From Ananas comosus (Eukaryota > Streptophyta > Magnoliopsida > Poales > Bromeliaceae): 64,000 bases of DNA. Position 1 is the stretch's first letter; every line of letters starts with the position of its first letter. Below, piece after piece: positions 23,864-34,085 of the stretch. Position numbers and translations under genes: made by a program. Location of the stretch: positions 5,296,100-5,360,099 of the forward strand of contig NC_033640.1 in NCBI RefSeq assembly GCF_001540865.1. Reading direction: 5' to 3'. Under the pieces are notes generated by a model. The model made no database searches. It was not told the DNA's origin and worked only from the letters and a program-made list of their open reading frames with translations.

Positions 23864-23997
23864 GTACCAACCCTAGCTCCTCAAGGCGCGAGTAATGGGT
23901 CGGATCACAGTCAACGACCCTCAAGAATACCAGGAATAGTTCGAATTACTATTCTAACACTAGAACCTTGCAATTTGCTAAAGTTCAGTGTGTTACA

Positions 23998-24189
23998 AAA
24001 GTTGTCAACTTTGAGGTCTTTTGATCATAAAGTAAATGATATCAAAAAACTATAAGATTTGGTTTCTAAAAGTTTCTAATGCTGTAGAAAATGTTTAGTG
24101 GTATGGATCGTCGATTCAGAAACTCTATCATGAAAAACAATATATGAGTATGAAGACGATCATACTCATAAGAGCCAAGTAGCCGAACT
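23998..24189. other. Intergenic DNA, nothing recognised
   Basis: Short AT-rich stretch; its phrases ttgatcataaagt and gatcgtcgatt resemble parts of the MITE at 24815-25345, so it may be a MITE remnant. Confidence 0.35.
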
Positions 24190-24790
<601 letters not shown>

Positions 24791-24814
24791 TCTCTTTATA
24801 TATAGAGAGAGAGA

Positions 24815-25345
24815 GTTAAGCTGGAATACTATCAATAGTAAACGGGTTCCGTTGCCACCCATTTGTTTTCGATGATAGAGCCTCCAAATCGACGATCAGT
24901 ACCGTTGAAAATGATCTATACCACTTGAAGTATCTAGAAATCAAATTTCATACTTTTTCGATATTGTTCTCTTGTTCATCAAGTGGGCGTAAAAATGAAC
25001 AGCTGAAAATAAATATTCTCTAAAAAGTGATGATAGGAATTTTGTAATCAAGATCGAGAGTATAGATCTTGTTCTAAGTAGTTTAAAGAATTTTCTAACC
25101 AAAATTCAATTGATTTGGATAGCGTTAAATGAGAAAACGCCTCATATCGACCCTTAAAATTACAAATTTTGAAACCCTTTGATCATTAGGTCAATGATGT
25201 CGAAAAGATTTGAAATTTGATTTTTAGATACTTTAAGTGATATAGATCATGTTCAACGGTGCCGATCGTCGATTTGAAGGCTCCATCATCGAAAACAAAT
25301 AGGTGGCAACGGAGCCCGTTTGCTATCGATAGCATTCCAGCTCAA
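24815..25345. mobile_element. Foldback MITE, about 531 bp
   Basis: Arms of more than 150 bp pair with each other: the left arm has gctggaatactatcaatagt, ccgttgccaccc and gttttcgatgatag; the reverse complement of the right arm has gctggaatgctatcgatag, ccgttgccacc and the same gttttcgatgat. The interior again pairs (aatttcat / atcaaatttca). The element is flanked by (AG)n and (AT)n. Confidence 0.8.
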
Positions 25346-25434
25346 CTATATATATATATATATATATATATAAAAGGTGGATGGTCAAATGTCGAGAATG
25401 GAGACTATATATATTTAGCCTTTAAATTTTATCT
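25346..25434. repeat. (TA)n run and short flank
   Basis: A (TA)n run up to about 25372 followed by AT-rich DNA. No gene seen. Confidence 0.7.
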
Positions 25435-25855
25435 CATATGTAAAATATGATTGTGATGCCCCACTTTTCGTGGAGTCATCCATCCTAGGACTACTATAGT
25501 TCTAACATACTTAACTCTCTGAACCTCTTGGGTCTAGTTACCACCCAAAATATTATAGTTATGTTAAAAATTTTAGTTTTATTATATATTATATATGAGA
25601 TTATCTGGGGTCTCATATTCTTTCTCTTTTTTAAGTTTTGACGTTCTCGTCAGGCTCAAACTTACAAGTATCAGGCGATGTGATACTTGTCTTGCTAGTC
25701 TCAACCAATTCTGTGAGTAGCCGTGCTTTACTCACAATAGTCATCAGTATAAGAGTCTCACTCTTCCCGCCGTATAATTTGGCTCAACTGAGACTTATCT
25801 CACACTTCTGGATGATACTTGGCTCATATACCAAAAAAAAGGGGCATTTTTTTGT
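25435..25855. other. Unclassified repeat-like DNA
   Basis: The phrase tgatgccccacttttcgtgg at about 25453 looks like the end of an LTR or similar dispersed repeat, but no matching partner is present. No gene is visible. Confidence 0.35.
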
Positions 25856-25859
25856 TGAT

Positions 25860-26015
25860 CTAGTTTTCTTTTTTGAGAGATAGGTAGCACGTTATCCGGT
25901 TCGTTTATTTTATTTAGAAATAAACTTAGCTAGAAATGTGAATCAACTAGGATTCGAACTTGGGTCTCGGATACCAACCACCAAGCCCTTTGCCACTTGC
26001 TCTAGGGACGATCGG
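25860..26015 (-). repeat. Dispersed repeat, copy 1 of an inverted pair
   Basis: Contains taggtagcacgttatccggt, ggattcgaacttgggtctc and gataccaaccaccaagccc. The same text occurs on the opposite strand at 28140-28295. The tRNA-like phrase ggttcgaatcc suggests a SINE or MITE of unknown family. The pair flanks the CLE locus. Confidence 0.7.
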
Positions 26016-26139
26016 TGTTGATCTAGTTTTCAAAATTGACCTTTTTTCAAATAGCTTTATAAAAAAGACTCCGTGGTGTCACAATATATTATACCAAACT
26101 ATTAATTTTGAGATATTTAAAGAAGGTACTTATAAGAAA

Positions 26140-26551
26140 AATTTTACAGTAAATAAGCTGTCCTTACTGTGCCATATTGAATAGTGGGGGTATGAGTGTG
26201 TGTGCGTGAGTGCAAATTGAGGGGAAGTCTATGCGGTGGTTGGGAATGTTGTGTTGTTATCTGCGGCGCTGGTTCCCACCAAAGAGAAAGGAACCAAAAT
26301 GGAAGGGAAAAACTCCACACCGGGCACACGGGTTTAACGGGCCTAAGTCTCCTTTACTGATCACTCTCCTTTGTCTCTCTCCACTGCAACAGTCTCTCCC
26401 CTCATTCCCCCCTTTCTTTGCTCCTCTGTCTCCTCTCCCTAAACCCTGTTAGTTTCTTTCCCCTGCGGCTGTGATAGATTAGATCACTTCCTCTTCAAGC
26501 AAAATCCTAGCCAGCTTTACTTGTCCGGACACCCCCCCCGCCCCCCCCGCC

Positions 26552-26584
<33 letters not shown>

Positions 26585-27198
26585 CTCTCTCTAAATTATA
26601 AACCATGATTCATGTGGGTACTTAAATGGCTTTTCGAATTTTCAAAGACCACGCGGCGACATGCTATAGGTATCCTAAAGTTACACATTAATTAGTTGGG
26701 TACAGAGAGAGGGGAAGTGTCCGAAGTGGGGTCGGATGGGGGCGTTGTCTTTTTATAGAAAGGCTCTCATTTACCTCTCTTTGCCTTTCTCTCTGTTTCT
26801 CTCCACCTTTCTCTCTCTCTACTTACTCATCCCCCTTCCCCCTCCCTAAATTCCTTTATCCTCGGCTTATTCTGCAGCAGAATTTTGAAGAAGCATTAAT
26901 GCAGCTATATTCTCCTCCAGAGTCGTTCCCAGAGGGTCGATGTTGATGTTTGACATACAACTGTAAATCCAATCCGAGGAAGCTACTAATTAGTTAGTTG
27001 GCGCGCGCACCTCTTTGGAGCCACCTTCTACTCCCCCCCCCTCCTCGCGCCAATCCTCCTTTTCGATCGCCACACTAGCTACGTACCAAAAACCCTACCA
27101 AGTTAGTTAGTTAGTTAAGCTTTTGTTTCAACTAGCTTCGAGTGTTTGCTAAATCGGAGTTGTGCCACACATCCTGTCTCATCGTGTTGCGACCTGAC
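26140..27198 (+). promoter_or_regulatory. Promoter and 5' leader of the CLE gene
   Basis: This is non-repetitive DNA with pyrimidine-rich tracts typical of plant core promoters and leaders: ctctctcc phrases at 26370-26450, a C/CT tract at 26531-26596, and CT-rich DNA at 26770-26850. A TATA-like tttttatagaaa at 26749 precedes the last of these by about 25 bp and is the best core promoter candidate; the leader would then be about 420 nt. Confidence 0.45.
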
Positions 27199-27462
27199 AT
27201 GAGGGGGAGGTGGGCTTGCGCTGCTTTCGTCGCATGCCTGCTTCTGGTCGCCTTACGCGAGTGCCCATCACATTGCTTCGCTAAGGAGCTGATCAGACGG
27301 CCGAGGAAGATCCCTCATGGAGACGGAGATGGAGATCAGAATAGGCCGGTAAGCGGTTGCACTGTTTCTGCCGGGCAGCTCAAGTCGAAGAAGAATAATA
27401 GCTTTGTCGACGACGATAAAAGGGCCGTGCCCACCGGCCCGAATCCTTTGCACAATCGGTGA
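27199..27462 (+). CDS. CLE (CLAVATA3/ESR-related) peptide precursor
   Basis: An 87-residue secreted precursor with no intron. Residues 1-29 form a signal peptide with the hydrophobic core CAAFVACLLLVAL. A basic, variable middle follows, and the C-terminus carries the CLE dodecapeptide RAVPTGPNPLHN (residues 75-86) after DDDK, with a single R behind it. The P, G, P, N, P, L, H and N positions of the CLE consensus are all present; such peptides are cut out, often hydroxylated or arabinosylated at prolines, and bind leucine-rich-repeat receptor kinases of the CLV1/BAM type to control stem-cell or vascular fate. The RxVPxGPNPLHN form is nearest to the A-type root and shoot CLEs; I cannot name the orthologue. 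An upstream in-frame ATG at 27142 would add 19 residues that do not look like a signal peptide, so I chose 27199. Composition differs clearly from the surrounding transposons. Confidence 0.85.
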   Translation: MRGRWACAAFVACLLLVALRECPSHCFAKELIRRPRKIPHGDGDGDQNRPVSGCTVSAGQLKSKKNNSFVDDDKRAVPTGPNPLHNR

Positions 27463-28139
27463 AGGCGGCAATGGAAGGAAATTTAACTGAGAAGACTGAG
27501 ATAGCAAAGACGAAGAAGATGATGCTTGAAGAAGAAGTTATAAGTTGTTCTTCCATTCGTACGCCTTTTCTTTTTCAACATACTCCAACATAATACTTTG
27601 GTTCGTTCCAGTAAAAGGGATGAGATGATTTTTTTCCCCTTCTCTCTCTATCTTTTTTGTTTCCACCGTTTTTTTTGTTCAAATATAATATAGGTACAGA
27701 AAGTTTTACTGGAGATTGAAAAGTTGCTTGCTACTTTTTTTTATTTTTTATTTTTATTTTTTATTTCGCAACAATTTGTTAAAAAAAAAATTATATATAT
27801 ATAAAAATAAGTATAGGAGCGGACAGCTGACTGCTCACAAATTTTTATTTAAGTGTTTATTTTACAAGAAAAATTAAAAAATTTGGAAACAATTCGTTTT
27901 TTTACTTGCAATATTTTTTTAGATAAATTGTCATATTTTACTTAAACTGGATGTTTTATATTCCAATCAACTATATATATTAACAAAAAAAAGCTTTTTT
28001 TATTTTTCAACGCATCAAATTATGTAGAAAGTGTTTTAAAAATTTTTAATAAAAAATGATGATATCAAATGAGGCCTAACAGTTATGGCAAGAATTATAG
28101 TAGCTAAACCTGTCATTAACTTTTTTACTAAAAACACAC
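27463..28139 (+). other. CLE 3' region and AT-rich intergenic DNA
   Basis: The purine-rich stretch 27463-27540 (gaagaagatgatgcttgaag) is probably 3' UTR. After about 27650 the DNA is AT-rich with homopolymer runs; no gene or clear element is visible. Confidence 0.4.
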
Positions 28140-28295
28140 CGACCATCCCTAGAGCAAGTGGGAAAGGGCTTTGTGGTTGGTACCGGAGATCCAAGTTCGA
28201 ATCCTAGTTGATTCACGTTTCAAGCTAAATTTTATTTATAAATAAAATAAACGAAACAGGTAGCGTGTTACCAATCTCTTAAAAAAATAAAAAAA
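28140..28295 (+). repeat. Dispersed repeat, copy 2 of an inverted pair
   Basis: Inverse of the repeat at 25860-26015: agagcaagtgggaaagggct, ggttggtaccggagatcc, gttcgaatcctagttgattc and gtagcgtgttacc. The separation of the two copies is about 2.1 kb and encloses the CLE gene. Confidence 0.7.
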
Positions 28296-28611
28296 AGTTT
28301 TTAACTAAAAACGCAAGATTGCTATGCAATTTTTACGTCAGACAGAGAAATGAAAGAAAATTTTCAAGGTTTTTGAATGTCGTGCAAATATCAGAATTTA
28401 GATTTTCCTTTTATTTTTTATTGCTAGCAGTCACCAGTACGACCTATACTGCAGGAGGTGGTCTTTTATTAGCAACTGCACCATATTATTTTTGTCGTAA
28501 ACTAATAAAATTTCTTCTCTGAAAATAAAGTGCACCATTTTGTTTAAACCATGCCGGGAAGGGTGAATTTTAGGTATTTGGTTGGTTTGGGACGCAGGGA
28601 CATGGTAGCAC
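28296..28611. other. Intergenic DNA, no gene supported
   Basis: Short open frames only. It ends with GGTAGCAC at 28604-28611, the 8-bp target duplication of the hAT-like element. Confidence 0.35.
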
Positions 28612-28649
28612 TAGGGGTGGCAATTCAGCTCGTTGTTCGTAAGTTAGCT

Positions 28650-30719
28650 CGTGTTCAATACTTCCTCAGTCTTAAGGCTTACAACCGCCTCATTGAATTC
28701 ATTTTCGAAGTACATTGGCCGAAACCGAAAAGACAGTTCGGCTTTCCACCTTTTTAGAGACGAAGAGGTTTAAAAACGTCGATTTTCTAGTTTAAAGCGT
28801 CACCTTAATGTAACTACTCAACTTGTTGAGCAGCCTCCAGTGAAACCACTGCTTTCAAAGTTGGAAGACCAAGTCGTTATTCGATAAAGTTGCCTAACTC
28901 CTCGATAAGTCTATTATTCATCTCTTAATGAACTAAATAAAACGCTAAAAGTCCCTCCACTAAAAGGGGCACCTTGGCCGAATGCGTATCTTTCTAGCGT
29001 ACGAGGTCCTCCGCTGTTTAAATAGCTTTGGTCTTCGTCGTCGTCAACTAAAGAGTCTTCTATTACTCGACATCTCACTTCATCACTTGATCAAATCCTT
29101 ATTGTAACGAGACACGACAAGAGATCTAATACCGAAAAGTTTAGTTAAAAAATAGAGATCGACACTCCCCTTAAAACAGTTTTCCGGGAACTCCTTCCCC
29201 GGTACTCAAGAACAGAGAAAATAAAAAGAAAAGGGGAACACTACATTTATGTAAAGGTTAGATAACGTCGTAGTTAACAACATACCGAATAAACCTCCGT
29301 CTAAAACACGAATGACCTAGACTAAAAAAGAAAGAAAAAAAAAAAGACAAAAAACCATCCCTGATTTAGTGGACGGAAAACCAGGAAAAAAACTCTTGGG
29401 GGCGAAGCTAGAGGAGGGAGGAAAAATCAACAATATAAAGGACGAGGAAAAGGAGTGAACAAACTGATTTAGTGGAGTAAAAAATTTGAGCGTACGCCCC
29501 CTAGTTTTGGACTAGAGAACTAGCTTCTAAGCTCTATGGTTGGTTGACACGATTTGTTAGACAGATTTAACTAGAGCGACATCAAAGCCCCCTTGTTAGT
29601 ACAATGGGTGCTTAGGCCTCTGATTTAGTGGAGTAAAAGATTTGAGTGCACACCCCAAGTTTTGGGTTAGAGATCTAGTTTCTAGGCCCTATGGTTGGTT
29701 GACGCGATCTGTCACATAGACTTAAACTAAAACAACATCAAAGTTTCTCAATTTAGTGCAAAGGGTTCTTAAGCTCCTGATTTAGTGGAGTTTAAAAAAA
29801 AAAAATGTGAGGGTACGTACCTAGTTTTGGGCTAGAGAACTAGCTTCTAGGCCCTATGGTTGGTTGAAACGATCCGTCACAAAGACTTGATTAGAACACC
29901 ATCAAAGATAACGTTCAATACCGACATAGAGGTCTAGAAGATACAGTTTACACAACACTTGGACGAGCTGACTAGCTTAACTTACCTTATTCTAAAAAAA
30001 TTTTTTAATGGTTAATCCCACTTTATTATATCCCTACTCTAAATATAGTAAGTGCGTATAAACCACATTGTAGCCTGTGTATTACCATACGAGTTTAATA
30101 ATCACGTTTTATGAACTCAAGTTACCAACCGTAACTTTAGTATCAACCTAGTAGATTGGGATCCTCACATTTACTCGGCTTGTACTCGCTCGACCCAGCC
30201 GAACACAAGCTGAGCGAATTATTTGCTCGGCTTGTGCTCGATCGAGCAATTTCATAGCTCGATGTTTTAAGTCGAGCACAAGCCGAGCAATTATTTGCTC
30301 GGCCTGGGCCCAAACCAAGAACCCAACCGGTGCCTGGTAATTCAATTTTCCTAATCTAACTTATATATTTTTTTTATTTAAATATTTTAGAATAGGCAAT
30401 CTGAAACTAGATTATCAACTTTGAAATATATATTTACTCAAAAAAAAATATTAACTCAAGCGGAAATATAAAAATAAAACGTTTTTTTATTTATTATTTT
30501 TATATATAATATATATATTAATAAATAAATATATATATTTATATTTAATTTATTTAATATATTTATATTTTATATACATAAGCTCGACAATAGCTCGTCT
30601 TGTGCTCGCTCGACTGGGGTCGAGCACAAGCTGAGCAAATAATTTGTTCGACTTTTTAAGTCGAGCATAAGCCGAACAAATGATTTGCTCGCTCGGCTAG
30701 AGCTTGAGTAAAGCTTGGC
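28650..30719. other. Second segment printed reversed without complementing
   Basis: Taking the complement from left to right (equal to a mirror image of the true minus strand) gives natural plant text. There is an open frame containing LCFSKFLQLKDQISQWNYID then STFWFSNKLFQRIEELF (about 28700-28890) and, after a possible intron, a plausible C-terminus PEAAAVDFSEDNEL with stop (about 29035-29080), followed by 3' UTR-like DNA. At about 30163 it gives TAGGAGTGTAAATGAGCC, which matches the reverse complement of the hAT right end at 30775 over about 50 bp. The right limit is the N at 30720; the left limit is only approximate. I do not recognise the protein. Confidence 0.7.
29460..29910. repeat. Tandem repeat of about 157 bp (in the mirror segment)
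   Basis: The phrase ctgatttagtggag starts near 29464, 29620 and 29778, and each unit also holds atggttggttgac or a near copy. In complement the units read gggataccaaccaac and gatctctagatcaaagat, similar in style to the dispersed repeat at 25860-26015. Confidence 0.75.
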
Positions 30720-30783
30720 NCAAGCCGAACATGAGCCGACCCAGCTCGCTCGTGTTCGGCTCGTTTACACCCCTAGGTAGCAC

Positions 30784-31022
30784 CATCACATTCCAGTAGC
30801 ACCATCACATTCAAGGCTTTTTCATACTATGGAGTATTTAACCAGAAAATTCCATAATACATTTTATCAAGAACGAAAAAAAAAAAAATTGCATAACAAC
30901 TAGTGTAAGAACGTTTGTCTAATATCTATTCTGGTTCTTCAACTTCGAAGTTCTATATTTAGCGGCCAATATTTTTAAATTAATTATTTTTCTATTCTTA
31001 TTTATATTTAAAGACTACTATT
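30784..31022. other. Short intergenic DNA
   Basis: AT-rich DNA; contains a second copy of the phrase gtagcaccatcacattc directly after the first (30778-30812). No gene. Confidence 0.4.
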
Positions 31023-31027
31023 GGTAC

Positions 31028-31613
31028 TGTAGCCATGTGGTGTGTCCACATTGGCGGGTCTTGATTTAACCCGATCCACTTAAGATGTGGATTGTGATTT
31101 ATCCTAATGGGTTTAGGATAAGAATTAATTATATGTTTCTCATCAGTTAAGAAACATATCTACTAGTGGATATCTATTATATGTTAATAGATTTCCTAAT
31201 CCTTATCCTAATCTATATGAGATTCAGGATATTTAGGGGTTCCGTTATTCTATATATACGTCCCCTTATTTCTCCCATCTGAGACGATTGATATTCGAAT
31301 TAATTCAATATTCCATTATTCTCTCTCTTCTTCCTCTCTGGGATCTCGACCTACGTTCCCGGGGTTTTGGAGTGTGGACATAGAAGAGGACTCTGGTAGC
31401 CCTCTTCGATCGGCATCCGTCACATCAGATCCATATCCGATCCGTGGCGTAAGGCGTACGCGAAGGAGAAGGCGAGAAACGTGGGAGATCCAAAAGCATC
31501 GAGACGAGGACGATCCAAGAGGCTTGTAAAACAAGTATTTCGATTCGATTTGGATTCCCGGATACGGTTGTGCTTATTCGGTTTGTAAGTTTCCGCTGCC
31601 TATTATTTCCAAA
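31028..31613 (+). repeat. 5' LTR of the copia element
   Basis: Starts TGTAGCCATGTGG. A TATA-like ctatatatacg lies at 31251, followed by the transcribed part with CT-rich DNA at 31320. It is followed by TGGTATCAG (31617), the initiator tRNA-Met primer site. Confidence 0.9.
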
Positions 31614-33248
31614 TATTGGTATCAGGCATGGTGCTTGTTTTCGCCTTGTGATCATGCCCTGTGATGTTTTTTAAATCGCATTCTTTGATCAATTTTTTTG
31701 GTAGTTGGTTCTACATATTTTTCTTTTCTATGTAAATCGATTGAAAAGGATAGAAAGAAAAACTAAATTCGTTTTAGTTTTCTCCTAAAAATTGATCCTA
31801 AAAATTGACATAAAAATTATGCGATTATTTTTCCGTTGTTAATTTTTTTTCTTTCCTTGCTTTGTGCATTTGAAATTAGAATTAAATGTAAATTTTTTTG
31901 CTTCCGTTTGGGTCGGCAACGACCGCTGCGGCGCCGGGCCGCGCACGTGTGCACTGCGCGCGGGCCCGGCCCGTGCCAGCGCGTGGCGCGGCTTGGCCGC
32001 TGTGACGGGATGGCCTCCCGCATGATCGTGCGGGCTGGCCCGCTGCGGGCGCGCAACGCCGCGCTGTTTCGCAACATGCTGCAGGGCTCGGCCGCGCACC
32101 CACGCGGCGGCCCGGCCCGTTGCCCGCATGCGGGCCAAGCCCGCTCGGGGCGGCGGCCTACCCGCCATAGCATGCGGGCCCGGCCTGCTGAGGGAGCGGG
32201 CGGCCCACCCGCTCGCGCGGCCGGCCCGCTGTGGGAGCGGGGCGCGCCGCCTGCACCCGCGTGGCAGGCCCGCTGCGGAGCGGGGAGCGCCCGGCCTGCT
32301 TCGAGCGGGCCCGTGCCGCTGCGGAGTGAGGCGCATAGCCGCATCTCGGCGCCACAGACCTCCTGCGCGGGAGCGGGGCGTGCCGCCGCATCACGACGCG
32401 GCCAGGCCGTTAGCGAGAGCGTGGGCGCTGCCGCTCGCGCGGTGCCGGCCGCTTCTGCTTGGCCGGCCCACTGCGGGTTTGTACCCCGCAGCAGTGCGGG
32501 GGGCCTGCAGGCCGCGCGCAGTTCAAAAAAAAAAAAATCCTATGTGGATATTTTTTATTTCCTGCATATTTTTTGGAATATATATATTTTTTTATGCCGT
32601 TTTTTGGAATATGCATGCGTTGTTTGTTTCATTTATCCTATGTGGATGTTTATGTAGCATAGTATACTTGAATGATTGTGTATCTTTTGCCATATAAGTA
32701 CTTATGTTATTTCGGTGTTTTTTTTACAAAATTTAATTTTGGAAAGACGAGTTCGACGTGTGCAGCATTCCTGTAGAATATTCATTTTCTGATGTACATC
32801 TTGTAGTGATGTAGTAGGTTTTAATTATGCAAAAGTGATGTAATAATTNATGTACATCTTGTAGTGATGTAGTAGGTTTTAATTATGCAAAAGTGATGTA
32901 ATAATTAAGGCCTTGTAAAGGAATGTGTTTTGCGCAGCGTCAACGTTTTTCAGATTAAATTTTGGCATAAGTACTTTTTTTTTTTATCTGTGTGATAATA
33001 TTATCCATACATAAATTTTTTTTTCAAGAAAAGATTTGTTCTTCAAAATGGATGAGTTCCAACTTTTGGATAAGTTTCAAAATTAATAGAAAATTAATGA
33101 GTTTGTAATATTTGAACCGGCACCTGGGTGATGATTACGAGCATAGCGAAGTTTTCGATCTCGTTGTGTCGGGGATAATGTTTCAATCTTGTTAATTTTT
33201 TTTGGAATATGTGCCTGATGTCCAAACCTATTTTTCAAATGTAGTGAA
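31614..33248 (+). other. Copia leader with a GC-rich block
   Basis: Contains the primer site TGGTATCAGGCATGG at 31617, then AT-rich DNA, then a strikingly GC-rich block at about 31915-32520 built from phrases like ggcccgctgcggg, then AT-rich DNA again. Long frames in the GC block are open on both strands simply because stop codons are rare in it. At 32791-32907 a sequence of about 58 bases is present on both sides of a single N. Confidence 0.75.
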
Positions 33249-34085
33249 ATGACTTCCAAGAACATCATAGCTGATCTCACCAGGGGTGATAAGCTAGATG
33301 GAAAGAATTATGATATTTGGCATAGGAAAATGCAATACCTGCTCAATGAACAAGGGGTTCTAGAAACCCTTTCTGTCAAAAGAGTTCTGCCTGTTGAAGG
33401 CACTGCTTCTGAGCATGATAAAGAGATCTATAACAAATGGGTCAAGGAGGATCGAACTGCTCGGTATACTTTGTTGTGTGCCATGCAAGACGACCTCATT
33501 GGACAGTTTGAGATCTTTGAAACTGCCAAGGACATGTGGGACAATTTGAAGATTACTTTTGGTCAAACTTCATCTACGAGGCTACGTGCCTTAAATCTCA
33601 AGTTTCTACAGTATACTAAAGACCCGAAGCATTCAATGGCTGAGCACCTTCGTGTGATGAGCGCCATGATTCGGGACCTCAAGACTGCTGGAAACGAGCT
33701 CACTGATGAGCAACAAGTTCTAGCAGTGATTCGTTCACTGCCTGATACTGAATGGTCCCAGATGAAGCTTCTGATGACGCACAGCGAGAACATTAAAACG
33801 TTTAATGACATCTCGCGCCATCTCGAGCTCGAGGCAGAGCGCTTAGAAGTGAACCGTTCTGTCGTTCTTGTTGCACGCTCCGAGAAGCGCAGTGGGATTG
33901 CACCCAAGCGCAAAAACATCACAACAATGGAGTGCAGAAGAAATGGAATAAAGCTCCTTAGGGTGGAGTTGGAAAGCGCCGCAGAGGTAAGCGCGCTGGC
34001 AATAAGGATGCTACAAAGCTAAAATGCTACAATTGTAAGAAGAAAGGTCATTTCGCTCGGAATTGTCCTGAGCTGAAAAAGGTAA
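33249..34085 (+). pseudogene. gag: Copia gag with frameshift
   Basis: Starts MTSKNIIADLTRGDKLDGKN, a typical copia gag start with GxNYxxW (GKNYDIWHRKM), followed by the UBN2-type region (TARYTLLCAMQDDL ... AKDMWDNLKITF). The frame opened at 33249 runs to 34022, but the zinc knuckle CYNCKKKGHFARNC (CX2CX4HX4C, 34025-34066) is in another frame, so there is a frameshift near 33925, and that second frame has a TAG near 33957. Gag packages the RNA through the zinc knuckle. This copy would not give the full protein. Confidence 0.85.

Larger units (their letters stand above)
19465..23997 (-). mobile_element. Minus-strand LTR, left-truncated, split by a solo LTR
   Basis: On the minus strand it starts TGTAACACACTGAAC at 23997 and continues, after the inserted LTR, from 21319 to about 19465. 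It contains a palindrome array at 21035-21265, a TATA-like ctatttatatccc on the minus strand near 20970, AAG-rich transcribed DNA and the conserved block at 19880-19950. Its 3' end is cut by the solo LTR 14358-19459. Confidence 0.75.
28612..30775. mobile_element. hAT-like element with 8-bp TSD GGTAGCAC
   Basis: Left end TAGGGGTG at 28612 and right end CACCCCTA at 30775 are inverted repeats; GGTAGCAC flanks both sides exactly (28604-28611 and 30776-30783). An 8-bp duplication with TAGGGGTG termini is the hAT signature. Near the right end there are many GAGC/GCTCG motifs (gttcggctcg), typical of non-autonomous plant hATs. The interior from about 28650 to the N at 30720 is printed reversed without complement and contains a second hAT end, so the true content and length are unknown. 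Confidence 0.65.

Noticed and set aside
23355..23876. Overlapping long frames of 120-140 codons
   Set aside because: They run through the gggaccggt array of a solo LTR; repeat units in three frames give R/P/V-rich chains only.
27268..27507. Minus-strand frame overlapping the CLE gene
   Set aside because: No recognisable feature; the + strand product has both a signal peptide and the CLE motif.
31836..32657. Open frame of 273 codons, with other long frames on both strands
   Set aside because: It lies in the GC-rich block of the copia leader; frames are open on both strands at once and the product is a low-complexity A/R/P/G chain with no known domain.
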